A stretch of 64,000 nt of DNA from Chionis minor. Its lineage: Eukaryota; Chordata; Aves; Charadriiformes; Chionididae. Position 1 is the stretch's first letter, and each line of letters begins with the position of its first letter. Position numbers and translations under genes: made by a program. The DNA is taken from contig VZSF01006851.1 of the NCBI GenBank assembly GCA_013398295.1, forward strand, positions 372,001 through 436,000. The letters are read 5' to 3'. The notes under the pieces are model-generated. The model had not been told where the DNA came from. It ran no database searches and saw only the letters and a program-made list of their open reading frames with translations. This document shows positions 36,101 to 48,856 of this stretch, in pieces.

Positions 36101-39100
36101 GCTGAGCTGGGACTGGAAATGGTCTCTGATTTTTCCCATGCTCAGCAATAGCAGGCTTAGTATATTCTGGTAAATACAGAGAACTTCATTCAAGATCCCT
36201 AGCCCCAGTTTCTCCTCCTAATCAAAACTGCCTACAGTAGCCAAGACTGTGGCAGTCAAAACAGATCAGAATGGATCAGACTATCCTTCACGTTTCTATT
36301 TCATAACGAATGTCACATGTGGTCAAGTTGGTGATTTACTATTTTATCCTCCCAGTTCATATCTAGATGCTAATTTCTGCTCTTCAGGTATTCAACCCAG
36401 AAAGAGCGTTGATAAGGTTTTTAAAGAGATGGTCTTGGGAGAGTCTTGTCCTTAGACCATCCATATCTCATGCTGTGCGCCATGCAAGCACCACTTAGAA
36501 GGAAAGAGAGGAAACAGAATCTATTCTTCCTCATCCCTCTGTGCCACCGGGAATCAAGCAGTGCAAACCTGCATGCCGGGCACTTTCACTGAAAACTGTC
36601 TCTAGGAGACCTATCACACTGGGCTGCTTCTCCAGTGCCTTAGGCAATTAATGCAACTTCTTTACATTCCCAAGGATCCCCCACAGCAATCTCTGATGCA
36701 GACACACACAAACACACATATTCAAAGGGGTTTGCTCTCCTATGACTTGATGCATAAGGATGGGCACATGAAAAAGCACAAAATGTTAAGAGATCACAGC
36801 AGTGATGACACTCACAGATATTCTGCTGTCAGGGGATGATACCTGGCACAGCTGAACACATCTGATACATCCTGCTGCATTGCTTTGGAGACATGGTAGA
36901 GATGCACGTACATGAAATAGCGTCATGTTATATGTAAGGATATTTAATCCCTTTGTGGTGTAGCAAAACCAGTGAACTAGACAAACCCTCCAAACATCTT
37001 GTAGATAGCCTTGTTGATAAAGAAAATGGAATGGAAGTGTCTTGTAAATTATTGATATCACATATTGCACGTGAACTTTTGACATGGCTGTCTCCCTGCT
37101 GTCGTTCACTGCATACCCTAATCCCTTCTTTTCCTGCCAGATTTCAGTCTGTTCCATGTAACCCTTGCTATTCCTCCAGCAAGGGAATTCGGCAGTGTCG
37201 TAGATTTTGTACAAGAATTGCATTTTATAAATCATCCTTGCACTTAGCCTTCTGGTAGCAATCACTTAACATGTTTTAGCCTCTCACATTGATTCTCAGG
37301 AGTTTGCAGGTCTCAGCAGTAACAGGATCCTGTCTGGATAAAGAACAAGAAGCCACTAAAAAGTGGAGAAGCCAGATCTCCAAGAGTCTTCAGGTATGAA
37401 CGAATTTTTCAGAAGAGCTCAACTATCATTAAGCCCCTGTGCAGGCTTCAGATGTTCAAAACTGCCCAATGCCTTAATAGCTCCCACTATAATCCTTTTA
37501 GGCAGAATTTAAAAGCATATGTGTTGATTTATTTGGAGCCTCTGGACTCAGTAGTGAGAGCTGAGCTTTCTGAAAAATTCGGTCATATTTTATCGACAAA
37601 GTTTACCAAAGAATAAATATTATAGTCTGAAACTAAAAAAGAAAGAAAGAAAGAAAGAAAGAAAGAGAAAGAAAGAGAGAAAGACCAAACAAGGAAACTT
37701 AACTTGTTGCCATTTAGTTTCATTTTGCTGGCAGCTGCACCAAAAATGGTACTACTAAGGAAAAACATTGACTGGAAATTGTCTATCAACATGTGAGTAA
37801 GTGAAAAAATAATTCGATAGTTTCCAGCTTAATGTATAGGTAGCTGTGTTGACTTCAAAATTTCATCTCAGGCAAAACTCAAGTATTGGCTTTGTTTGAG
37901 GCAGAAGTCTTAAAGGCCAGCATTGCTTGTTGCAACTGGGATCACCTTGCAGGGTTTATACCCTTACTTCTTCCTGAGATGAAATTACATCATATCAGCT
38001 GGTTTGGCTGCAGGCTATTCTAAATTGTTTAAAAAATGCTCAAGTGCTACTTACTGTCTTTTCATTGTTGTATACATCACAGCAGACTGACCAAAAGTTA
38101 AGAGGGACTTGGATCAAAGAATAAAGTGCAAAGAACCACTAACCACCTGGTATCAGTTTGATAACCAAAAGTTCGCATGGCACAAGTTCGATAACCTGGG
38201 TTATTGCTGCCCCTCTTGCCCCAGGATGCTATGCCCCAAATTTACATTTATGACTGTGAATATAAAATTCTTAGTTTATACTTAGGGTAATATGAATTCA
38301 TTTGCTACAGAATTTTAATCATTTGTCTTGTAAGTACCATTATTTCACATCTACACATCTTAAAATCATCAGATGACCTTGAAATTGGGGTAGAAGACAA
38401 CCTAATGCTGTATCTCCTCACACCAAGGATACAAGTGACTGAGTAATTCTTTGGACATCAGTTGCTGAGCATCACCAAGGACCCTTATAAAACAAGAAAA
38501 CTCTGTAGGTACAAAACAAAATGACAACTTGTATCACCACTGCAGAGAAGCTGGAAAGGGATGAAAGTGAGAGAATTCCCTCACAATCCAGAGAAAATGG
38601 CTGAGGCAAGAAAAATTGGGTGCTGTAAATAGCTAAAGTCTGAAACTTGGTTTTAAGTATTTTTATGAGTGAAATATCAGACAAATAACTCAAGAGGTGT
38701 TCAGCATTGACAAGGTTAGTGAAACACTTTATGATCTGCTGGCTACCATCTAGCTGTATAATCTAAACCGACTTCGGTGACCGGCTTATACGAGCATATT
38801 TTTCTCCTGAGATTTAAGTAACAGGAGAGTCTGTAGTAGATGACTGGTTATATCATGAGAAATAATGAAATATTAATGTGGGGCTCAGCTAAAATTTGTG
38901 ATGTATGCAGTGTGTAAGTCTAGCTAACCACATGCAGGAATGCTGAGTTCAAACTGGGATGGGCACAGAGAAGGATCCCTAATGTTACCAAGGGAGCCTG
39001 ACTTACTAGATGAGAAAAAAATACTGGAGAGCATATCGTTATATCGTTGTCCCTACTAAGTCTGCCAGATAGTAAATACCACTAAGAAATAAAAAGTACC

Positions 39101-39459
39101 TAAGAGACAGTCTGAGGCCTGTGTTAAGGCTGAGCACTGGGATTGCTACCAATTCTTGTCAGTAGCTAAGTGGCTACTTAGCTCCATTTCGTTGTGGAGA
39201 ACTAAGCTGCTCAGGTACAATCCAGAAGCAGACAGAGATCCACAAAAAGCCTTTGAAGGACTAATCCAGTAGGAGAGCTCCAATTGCACTGAGTAGAACT
39301 GAGAGCACAGGAGTGAACATGCACCTCCTGCAGTAGAGTTTGGGGTCATGCAACTGACTGATGAGGTAGAAACACAAATCCTAGGTATTTTTCGACCAAA
39401 GATGGTGTAAATGGTGCTCTATGTCTTCCAGGAGTGATGAAACCACCCTGTGATAATTA
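33197..39459. other. Unique non-coding DNA
   Basis: No gene or repeat family was recognised apart from simple repeats. The minus frame at 36786-37265 (159 codons) and the plus frame at 34376-34720 (114 codons) have no recognisable domains. A GT-rich tract lies at 35929-35959. The 11-mer gaataagctga occurs at 36003 and again at 36027. Confidence 0.45.
37635..37684 (+). repeat. GAAA microsatellite
   Basis: About eight GAAA units followed by GAGA and GAAAGA variants, all purine. It is a common tetranucleotide microsatellite, likely length-polymorphic. Confidence 0.92.
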
Positions 39460-40283
39460 GAATCATAGAATCATAGAACCATTTAGGTTGGAAGGGACCT
39501 TTAAGACCACTGAGACCAACCATCAACCTAACACTGCCAAAACCACCACTAAACCATGTCCCTCAGCACCATGTCTACACATCTTTTAAATATCTCCAGG
39601 GATGGTGATTCCACCACTTCCCTGGGCAACCTGTTCCAATGCTTGATATCCCTTTCTGTGAAGAATTTTTTTGTAATTTCCAACTTAAACCTTCCCTGGC
39701 GTAACTTGAGGCCATTTCCTCTTGTTCTATCACTTGTTAATTGGATTGACCCCAGCCTCTCTACAACCTCCTCTTAGATAGCTGTAGAGAGTGGTAAGGT
39801 CTCCTCAGCCTCCTTTCTTCCAGGCTGAACAACCCCAGTTCCCTCAGCCGCTCCTCATAAGACTTGTTCTCCAGACCCCTCACCAGCTTCATTGCCCTTC
39901 TCTGGACACGCTCCAGCACCTCAATGTCTTGCTTGTAGTGAGGGGCACAAAACTGAACACAGTATTTGAGGTGGGGCCTCACCAGTGCTGAGTACAGGGG
40001 GACAATCACTTCCCTGGTCCTGCTGGCCACACTATTCCTGATACAAGCCAGGATGCTGTTGGCCGCCTTGGCCACCTGGTCACACTACTGGCTCATATTG
40101 ATCCATTGATCCAGTCTGTCCAGATCCCTCTGTAGGGCCATTCTACCCTCAAGCAGATCTAAACTCCCGCCTAACTTGGTGTCATCTGCAAACTTACTGA
40201 GGGTGCCCTTGATCCCCTCGTCCAGATCATTGATAAAGATATTAAACAGAACTGGCCCCAACACCAAGTCCTGGAGAACATGA
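39460..40283 (-). mobile_element. CR1 LINE fragment with RT region
   Basis: Reverse-orientation CR1 with a clear 3' terminus (gaatcatagaatcatagaac) followed by aggttggaagggacctttaa. It runs through the ORF2 end into the RT domain and is truncated near 40283. It is among the best preserved CR1 copies in the window. Its 3' end is of the same subfamily as the copy at 47258-47679, which lies in the opposite orientation about 7 kb away. Confidence 0.93.
39761..40267 (-). pseudogene. CR1 ORF2 RT remnant with retained FADD motif
   Basis: The minus frame 40085-40267 gives [13 protein letters not shown] and [11 protein letters not shown]. The catalytic FADD block of the reverse transcriptase (fingers-palm) is thus preserved in this fossil. 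After a stop near 40082, the C-terminal part continues at 39761-40075 with [20 protein letters not shown] residues, here beginning [16 protein letters not shown], then [17 protein letters not shown] and [18 protein letters not shown]. The 5' two-thirds of ORF2 is missing, so no activity is expected. Confidence 0.9.
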
Positions 40284-42339
40284 GGTGGGGAGCATTTCTT
40301 GCTTTAGCTGATGAGCACCCACCTTGCAATCAGCAACAGTGCCTATTGTCCCATCAAGATTATAGATCACAGTTGGTGGAAAAACATCCCTAGAAAATAA
40401 GAGCTGCGGCACCTCTCTCAGGCAGACAAAGGTCTTGATCCCAGAGTTACTTCCTGCCACATGGATTCTAGCCAGCAGGCAATAGGCAAAATGCAGCTGC
40501 AGAAGATTCCTCCTCCTCCTTCTCCATCAGGCATGTTCCCTCAGACAGCGTGGGGTTTCTGGTCCAGTTTTTGGCCCAATGAAAATGGAGAAATGTCATT
40601 TTGTTCCACTGATCCACAAAAAGCCTGAGTTATGGCTCCTCAGACAGCATCTCTGATCTGAAACACAGTGAACCAGCATGTGGAGGATCCTGAATAGGCC
40701 CACAGTTGAGAGGCAGCTTCAGTCAGTCATGAAAAATGCCCACATCATTTATGAAGGTGCCATAATGTCTCAGCAAGGCAGCTGTAGTGCGTAGTCTGAA
40801 TAAGGCCAGCTAATGACATGAAAGCCAATAAATAGAAACTGAATATGAATAAATGTAGCAAGTAAATAGAGGGAAATGTAAATATCATTATCAAGGTGGA
40901 CAAGATTTCAGAAGTATTATAGGAAAAAAAAATGTAATTTATTAAAGGACAGGAACCAACATTTGATAACAGGAATATTGGACACTCCGGCTCAAGGGTT
41001 TCCTTGTTCCTTACTGTGGGCTGCTTTTTCAGTTGGTCTTCTCTTTTTATGTTTTCCTCTCTATCAGTGGGAATTTTCCCCACCTCTGCTTACATCTCCC
41101 TTTCTACCTTGTTCTCTCTAGATGGACACAGATGGTTGAAAGTGGAAGGCAGATTTTCACGCTAGCCACTTCTTCATTCAAATTACCTTTAAGCTCATTG
41201 AAAACTGAGGTCTAAAGAAAGGTGGAATACAGCCTGAAGAGTTGTAATGAAAAATGCCTAATGGCTTCTGCAGGATGTCAATTAACTTGGTTCATGAAGG
41301 GAAGATGGTTGATAACTCAGTGAATATTCTAACCATTTCAACCCTACAAGAACTTAACTATTTTACATACTGTACTCTGTAGAACCCCCCCCCACTGGAT
41401 TTCACCCTCTAACATCTATAAAATAAAGGCAATACATATTCTTAGCATATAAGCAATAAACAGGAAACATTCAAAAAGACCAGCTCTTAGGAACACATTA
41501 GTTCCCACAATAAAAGAACACAAATCAAATCCAGCAGCTGAAGAGCAGATGAGTGAATGATTATTGAGCCTCTAATGAAATGATATTGTGAAAGGCATTA
41601 CACAGATTGATTAGATTTCAGTTGACTGACAAAACTGCCCACTCTGTCCACCATTATAATGAATCTAGCTAGAGCTATTTCCTTGTGAGTGTGCACTGGT
41701 GTGTGCATCCATATGCACATGTGCTTGTGTGCTGCGTTGCAAATTACTCATAGCTATTTCTTTATAGTGTAAAAAAAAAGTCTAACTTGCAGAGCTTAAT
41801 GCTTTAGACTTCACTATGAATACACTTGCAAGGTAAGACTCCTGAAATGACTCATTTTCAGTACATCTGACAGTCATTTCAATTAACACATTTATCAGCG
41901 TATTTACAACATGCAGAGGGAAATAAAGATCCTGTTAAAGAACGAAGCAAGATGAATCAAGCCTCTCGCTTAGATTAAAAAAGAGGCAAAACTAAATCAT
42001 TACCGCAAGTTAATCCTGAAGCTAGAAGCACAGTAAGAACAGAAATTAAGATTGGATGTTTATACTGTTAAGGAGGATTTTCAGCGAAAAATAGTCAGGA
42101 TTAAAAAGAAAGCAAGATCAAGATCTTTCACTATATAAATGTTGTCGGTTCCATTTCCTTCAGCAGAACCCTGCCAACAGCCATTAGTGATGAATCTGAC
42201 CTGCAGTCTCGGAATCTGCGTATTTCAGATATACCTTGAGACCAAGGTTTAGAAATTGTTTCTGGAAACAAAGACAAAGGCAAAGTCCTGTGTGTGGGTT
42301 GGAATAATTTCAGGCAACAGTACAGACTGAGGTCTGGCT
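40284..42339. other. Unique non-coding DNA
   Basis: No gene was recognised. A nine-base C-run lies at 41385-41393. The AT-rich stretch 41400-42120 has no frames and could be regulatory. Confidence 0.45.
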
Positions 42340-42995
42340 GACTAGGAATCACCCGTGCAGAAAAAGACCTGGGATGCTCGTGGGCAAGGAGGTGAACATG
42401 AGTCTGCCAACCAGCCTTACTGTGACAAATGCCAGCTGCACAATGGGCTGCATTAGCAAGAACACAGTTGACAGTTTGAGCAAGCTGATTTCCCCCTCTA
42501 TTTTGCACTTGTGAAGAGTACATGTCTGGAGTACTGTGTTCAGTTCTGGGCTTCCCAGTACAAGGAAGTTATCAACAAGCTAAAGCGAGTTAATCAGAGA
42601 CCCACCGAAATGGTTAGGGACCAAAGCATATGGTGTTCACGATGAGGGTCAATGAGCCTTGTTTAGCTACAGGAAAAGGTGGCTAAGGGGAATCAGGTTA
42701 ATATTTTCAACTAAGCAAGGATATTTTAAAAGAGAGATGAAGCCAAACTAAGAGGTGGCAGATACAAGGTACAGCAAGTGGAAATCAGAAACACCAATTA
42801 GCTACAAGGGAAAAATTCTTCACAGTGAGGGTAGTCAAACACTACAACAGAGACCCAGAGAGGCTGGGCAGTCTCCATCCTTGGAGATATTCAAAGGAGG
42901 ACAACACAATGGCCCCGAGAGACCTGATCTACCATTGATGCCACCCTGCTTAGGCCTCTGGAGGGGCCTTTAAATCATATCTTTGTATGACTTTA
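42340..42995 (+). mobile_element. Old, diverged CR1 3' fragment
   Basis: Forward CR1 with heavy divergence. Recognisable parts are aaaaagacctgggatgctcg near 42361, ctggagtactgtgttcagtt near 42526 and ctgggcttcccagtacaagg near 42547 (RT C-terminal region), attcttcacagtgagggtag near 42814 and gggcagtctccatccttgga near 42866. The closing ggaggggcctttaaat lies near 42960. Frames are broken throughout. Confidence 0.8.
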
Positions 42996-45900
42996 GAAAA
43001 TAGAAATGAGGCGGCACAGAATGAGATTCAAGAATCAAGGAATATAGAAGGCAGACAGAAAAGAGGTGCCTAAGCTGAATACTCAGCCAAACCCAAAGAA
43101 TCATCATTCGATTATAATAGGCTTAACGAAGACAAGCTTCAACTCCCTTTGGAAATCAAAGCCCTGCAGGCTTCTTGTAGTGAGGTAAATGAAGACAAGA
43201 ATAACCTTGAGCTCCAGTCACACTGTACTTATTCATTGCTTATTTAAGACATAGCAACCTATTGTATATTGCTGCAATTTGTATAGCTAATTATATAGAA
43301 GTACTGTTACACATTGTGGCTAATTGCTGGAATATACATCCTCTGAAGCCATTAGGAGTGTTACCACTGACTCATTTGAAGAGTTTAATTTATCCAGCTG
43401 AATAATCTGACTCATCTCAGTAGGCTCACCTCAGCAGGCTCTTCTAATGTTGCCCTTTGGAGGAGCTTCTCTCTGTACAGAGAGCTTAGGAAGTTTAACC
43501 TAAGGAAGATGACCAGTGCTCTGTGAAAAATACGCTTTCTTTCCTCTTTGATAAAGACGGGGATGGTAATAATTGCCAAGCTCTACATTTGATGTGTGAA
43601 TTAGTTGATTTAAGAGCAATTTAACAACAGGAATAGTGGCATATCTATTCCATTTGCCAGAGTATAAAGACAACCTCATTGAAAGATTGGAGAATTGGAG
43701 GAAGAACTGCCAACCATTAACAAAACAGCTTTTCAACAATATCAAGATCGTGTTTTTAGGGTTGTGTGAATACCCTGGCAAAGAAACAGTGTTTAAAGGA
43801 GGTTCAGTTAATTAGGGTTTGCAGAAAGCAATGTGAAGATAGGCAAAAAAATCCCCTAATAAATATCAAATGAAGGAAGCTAATCTGTAGTAAGGTGCCT
43901 TCAGTGAATAAGGGAGGGCGCAAAGTTTTTCTGTCTGTAGTTTACTGTCATTGAGTGGTTACACAGGTACTCAGAGGGGTTATGAAGCATCAAAAATGTT
44001 CTAAGAAGCAAATAAAATAAAATAAAATAATAAATAAAAATTCTAGAAGACATTCAAGTCAGTGATGTTTCTAAAGTCAAATACAGCTGCTGAAGGTGAA
44101 TTATATATTTTATACAATAATATATTCTATGCAATAGTATATTCTTTATTCTTACATCTATTGTATATATTCTAGTCTCTTAAAATAGATTTGTTGCTGT
44201 ACCCTTATGGTGAATAGGGCAGGTGGAGGGACACAAATATTTCATTTCTAGAACAGAATTACTGCTTTGGAGAAAAAGTGAGAAACATGGAGAAGAAAGA
44301 GTTACAGATGAGGAGAAAAGTATGAGAGCACTGGGTCACAGAAGATACGGTCAATGGTGTCAAATAAAGCTGAGGGTGGAGTGCTGGTTGGAAAAAGATC
44401 ATTAGTTGCTTTGGTCAGGGCAGTGCCAGTGGAGCTGAAGGAAAGGGTTAGGAAAGGTCTGGTATCTCCAAAGGTTCATTGTAAGTACTGCATTTAACAT
44501 GTGTAGGGTTGAAAGCAATGGATTTTGATAAATTAAAACTACAGAAGGGCTATATTTTACAAAAAAGATGTCACTGAGAGGAGAAGGTGCATGATAGAGG
44601 GAACGAGAATAGGAGAAAAGGAAAACAGCAAATAGGTTGGGGTGGTGACAGTAAACAAAGCAGTAGGGCTTAGATAAAAAGAGACTTACTGAAGGAAGGA
44701 ACTACTACTTATATGTTATCTGATAAGCGATATCTGATATGGAGAGTTATCAGTGAAATCAGAGCAAAGTGGAGAAGAGGCCGTAAGAAATGACCTGCCT
44801 CCAGGAACGTGTGATATGATTCACGTGAATGAACCTCAGTAGGCTTCACCAGGGAAATAAAACAAGGATAAGCTAGAGAAGAATAAAACTCTGAAGAAGG
44901 AAATACCTGTGGGATCCTATTTAAACTATTGCTGGGACAACTATGCTGGAGCTACTTTGCTCTCCCAGACCTCCATGAGTGACGCTTCTCGGTCCTGTGC
45001 TTTGGGCAGCACCAAAGACCAGACCCAGCTCTCATGGCTGAGGCCACTGGGCTGCTTCTCTTTGACTGAGGGGAAGTATTTGTCCATTATGCAGCGATGG
45101 GCAGTGTCATGGCTCATTGCAAGCAGTTACTTCAGGCTTTCAAAACACTGGAGTCATACGGGTGTTCAGCAGAGATGGACCCTATTTTACCTGAAGCCAG
45201 GCAAATTTGGTTCAGGCAGGCCAGGTGGTCAAAACAACGAATATCCTCCCTTTGCCATTCACCCTCAGGCTGTGTTGAATTGCTTCTGGCTGTCTGGACA
45301 GCCTGCTTTGCTAGAGCACGCCCAAAGACAGCCAAGCCCATTTTCAGATACAGACAATAAAAAATACACCTATACTACAGAGAAGACGACTCCTGTGACT
45401 CAGACTGCAGCAGCCTGAAGGCTGTTTTGCCAATTTGCCAAATTTTGTGTTTGCTCTAGCAAAATGTAAGGGTCTCCCATTAACTAACTGTATTACAGTC
45501 TATGCAGATCTCTGCATTCTCTTAGGATCTCAGCACCATGGTTGCCCAATCCCTAAAGTGTACCAGGCATACAAAGCAGTGTATGTCAAGACAGGACAGC
45601 TTTTGCAAAGGCATCGCTGTGCACAGACTTCAATGGAGTGATATTCATCTCTTTAAATTAAGTTGTGTCTGTTCGCTGCGTTCCCGTTACAGTCACTGGA
45701 GATCTGGTCAATACAGCCGTAAGGCATCAGGCAGTTTATTCTAGACTCCCATATTTAGGTCAGATGAATCATGCCGTAAGTATTACGGACAGTATTAACT
45801 GGTTCTCCATAAACATAGCTGAAGCCCAGATGTCTGCCTCAAAGGTAAACACTTATATTTTAGAAATCTGAATTCAAAAAACAATATCCCACTGCTGGGT

Positions 45901-47257
45901 CCATGCCACAGGCCCCATAATAAGGAGGAGTAAGGTGACACGTGGGGATCAGAGTGATAACTCATATCTTGGGAGGTTCACATAAACTTCCAGGAGGAAG
46001 GAGGAACTTGGAGCTATACAAATGGTCTAAGAGCATCATTTCAGTCCTGACCTCACCACAAACTTCATCTGCCACCTCTTCTGTAACCAAGTCACTTTGT
46101 CACTCTACACCTTTGCATCTTGCTTGGACAGAATGACATTCCACTTCCTGGACTGTTCTCTCACCTACGTAGACAGCAAGCTCCTACTGCATCTTACAGG
46201 GCTTAGCACATGCAATCTTGTATTTTGTGTCAAACCTCTAGTTGCTACCGTGATATGAGTAAATAACGGAGAAGCCACGGCAGCTAGTCAGGAGAGCTTT
46301 CAGTCCCAAGAGTGATTGCCCTTTTAACTAAGAATACTATGTTTTCATATTGGATTCCTTTTTTGTGTGTGTGTGCTGTTGTTGCTGCTGAAAAAAAGTG
46401 ACTTATTTCAACATGTTTTCTCTTGTCTAAAAACCAGAAGCTTAAACCCTGCTCTTTCCAGAGTAAAAGTAACCCTACAGGGTATGTAATAAATATTTAA
46501 AATGGATAATTGAAGGAGGAAGGAAAAAAATCATGTCATGGAGGGACAGCAAGAATTTTATTTCAGGGTAGTGACAGCTTCTGTTGTCTCTGCCATCAAA
46601 CAACTCCGAACTCAGGAGGACTGCTGCATGCAAATGAAGTAAAATTAAATATAGGTGTCCACATCATGTGCATCATGTTCATCAGAGTGGCAGATGGGTC
46701 CCCTCAGCGCAGAGGCCAAGCGATGGATGCTGAGTGCTCTCCCCATCAGAGACGATCCCATGAGGACAAGGTTAAGGCTGGTTAACGGCACAACGGGGAG
46801 AGCCCAGCATCGCACCTTCCCTCACTGTCTTGATTTTGGAGTGGGTTTCCTCCCTCGGTGCTGTCAGGTCAGCATGCTCCTCCAGTGATGGAAATTATTT
46901 CATCCATGTTTTAAATCACAAGAGAGAGGAATTGTATGCTGATTAGGTGAATAAGCTGTCACCATCCTACCAGGCAGCTAACCCACACCTGTCTTGAAAT
47001 CAAACGCTGGGCTCGAGCACTGGTTGCAGCAGGGAAGTGTGACACCAGCCGAGCGGGAGAGAGCATCCTTCCAGAGCTGCTGCTTTTTGCCTTTGCTTCT
47101 CAAGAAAAAGGCAGGAGTTTGGCTGCGGTTTCTCCGTGCACTCCTGGTGAGCCACTTCAAGCTGCTGTCCAGGTTTTTTGGAGGGAAACTGAGGCATGAG
47201 CAAATTGAGTCTTTTATTGTCTTTCACTGGGAATTTGGCAGAGCAGGGAACTGGAAC
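42996..47257. other. Unique non-coding DNA
   Basis: No gene was recognised. The plus frame 44909-45418 (169 codons) has no known domain. A GT/GTT-repeat tract lies at 46364-46391. Confidence 0.45.
44011..44040 (+). repeat. AAATA/AAAAT microsatellite
   Basis: Five to six aataa-type units in about 30 bases, ending in an A-run. A short AT-rich pentanucleotide repeat. Confidence 0.85.
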
Positions 47258-47679
47258 TTTAGAGGACAAGTCTTATGAGGAGCGGCTGAGAGAGTTGGGA
47301 TTGTTTAGCCTGGAGAAGAGAAGGTTGAGGGGAGACCTTATCACTCTCTACAACTACCTGAGAGGAGGTTGTAGTGAGGTGGGGGTCAGTCTCTTCTCCC
47401 AAGTAACAAGCGACAGGACAAGAGGAAATGGCCTCAAGTTGTGCCAGGGGAGGTTTAGGTTGGATATTAGGAAAAACTTCTTTACGGAAAGGGTTCTCAA
47501 GCATTGGAACAGGCTGCCCAGGGAGGTGGTGGAATCGCTGTCCCTGGAGGTATTTAAAAGACGGGTAGACGTGGTGCTAAGGGACGTGGTTTAGGGGTGG
47601 TTTTGGCAGTGTAGGTTTATGGTTGGACTTGATGATCTTGAAGGTCTCTTTCAACCCAAGTGATTCTATGATTCTATGG
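47258..47679 (+). mobile_element. CR1 LINE 3'-end fragment, well preserved
   Basis: Forward CR1 beginning within the ORF2 C-terminus and ending at the terminal units tgattctatgattctatgg (47661-47679). Upstream of them, gatcttgaaggtctctttca is the typical 3' UTR. Same subfamily as 39460-40283 but in the opposite orientation. It is young relative to the others, since the remaining frame is open. Confidence 0.93.
47262..47594 (+). pseudogene. CR1 ORF2 C-terminus, open frame
   Basis: An uninterrupted frame with [55 protein letters not shown] and [11 protein letters not shown]. It covers only the last roughly 110 residues of ORF2 and ends at the natural stop (47592-47594). The longer open frame beginning at 47196 includes unrelated upstream DNA. 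No catalytic part is present. Confidence 0.88.
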
Positions 47680-48239
47680 TCCTGTCCCCCCAAAGCCACG
47701 CTAGCACTCTGGCCATGGACCACCCTTATTTACCACAAGGATCCAGTCAGACTTGTGGTTATGCTCTTCTCAAACTACATCGACACATTACCTGCCTCAA
47801 AGAGCTTATGGTGTAGCACCCCCAGACCTTCTACATCTTCTGAAATCCCATTGACTCCCTCTCACAGGCCACAACTTTCCACATTCCCTAAAGCTCAATG
47901 AGACAGGAAATAACAGGAAAAAACAAAGAAATACTTTGAGCAACAAAAAGCCAGTGTAACCTAGAATTGATTCCACCCAGTGCAGAGTACAAAGTACATG
48001 TTTAAATTATTTTTCTGATCTGGTAACAGTGGAAATCACTAGCAAGTTACAAAGAGATGGTGATTGTATCAAAAAAAAAATAAAATTGTTAACTTAAAAA
48101 AATAGAACACACCCCTGAGGATGATCTTCTCAAATGTTACTAATTCAGATGGGGTTTTGTCCTCTAATTGTATTGAAAAACATATCTAAATCTAAAAAAA
48201 TGTTGATACTTATGAATGACTGAAATAAAAATCACTTTT

Positions 48240-48660
48240 AGTAACAGGCAATTATGTAATATTAAAATGCCGCTATCACATTTATCTGTTTACCAGCTGG
48301 AGTTCTAATTGAAATTTGTTCAGAACTCATAATAGCATTAGGTCATGTTATGCTTACAGCATTAAGCAATGATTACATCTGTGGCTTTTGTTTTTAATTA
48401 GCTTTTTTCAGTTATCTGGGAGAGATAGAACCTTTCAAGATCATAATTCACTTTTGATTACAATGGAAAGAGAACAAACCTAGTCATCTTACAGAAAAAT
48501 ATGTGACTGTATAATTCACATTCCTGACTTTGGGGCTGTTAGATCTGACTGTATTTTGATTTTCTGTCACTCATCAGTTATGTTAATTGGTTTTTGATGG
48601 CAATGAGGCTCTGGCATTTGCACATTCAGGGATCTAAAATGACTTACAAAAAAGAGATGA
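48240..48660. promoter_or_regulatory. Candidate conserved non-coding element
   Basis: AT-rich and repeat-free, with a homeodomain-type core (ttttaattagctttttt near 48391) and no useful frames. The texture is typical of enhancers in gene deserts. This is inference only, without alignment. Confidence 0.25.
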
Positions 48661-48856
48661 GCGTGTACTGTGTTTTACTTTTTTGGTGGCAGGACAGAAG
48701 TGGTACTTTTAATGCAAAGTACTGAAAAATAGACCACTTTGTAGCAACCATGCAGCTGAACAGAGCCAGAGGTGAATTTTAAAGAGGGTCTCAAGCATAG
48801 CTGTAGCTCTGATTCGGGAAAACATTTGCGCATGTGCCTTCATCATTCATCCCAGC

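Noticed and set aside
36786..37265. 159-codon minus frame as a gene
   Set aside because: No recognisable domain, and composition is typical of non-coding DNA.
44909..45418. 169-codon frame as a gene
   Set aside because: No domain, signal, splice pattern or poly-A context. Chance frame in moderately GC-rich DNA.
47186..47212. MIR-like phrase (ggaaactgaggcatgagc)
   Set aside because: Only about 20 bases resemble the family and the flanks do not. Too short to claim.
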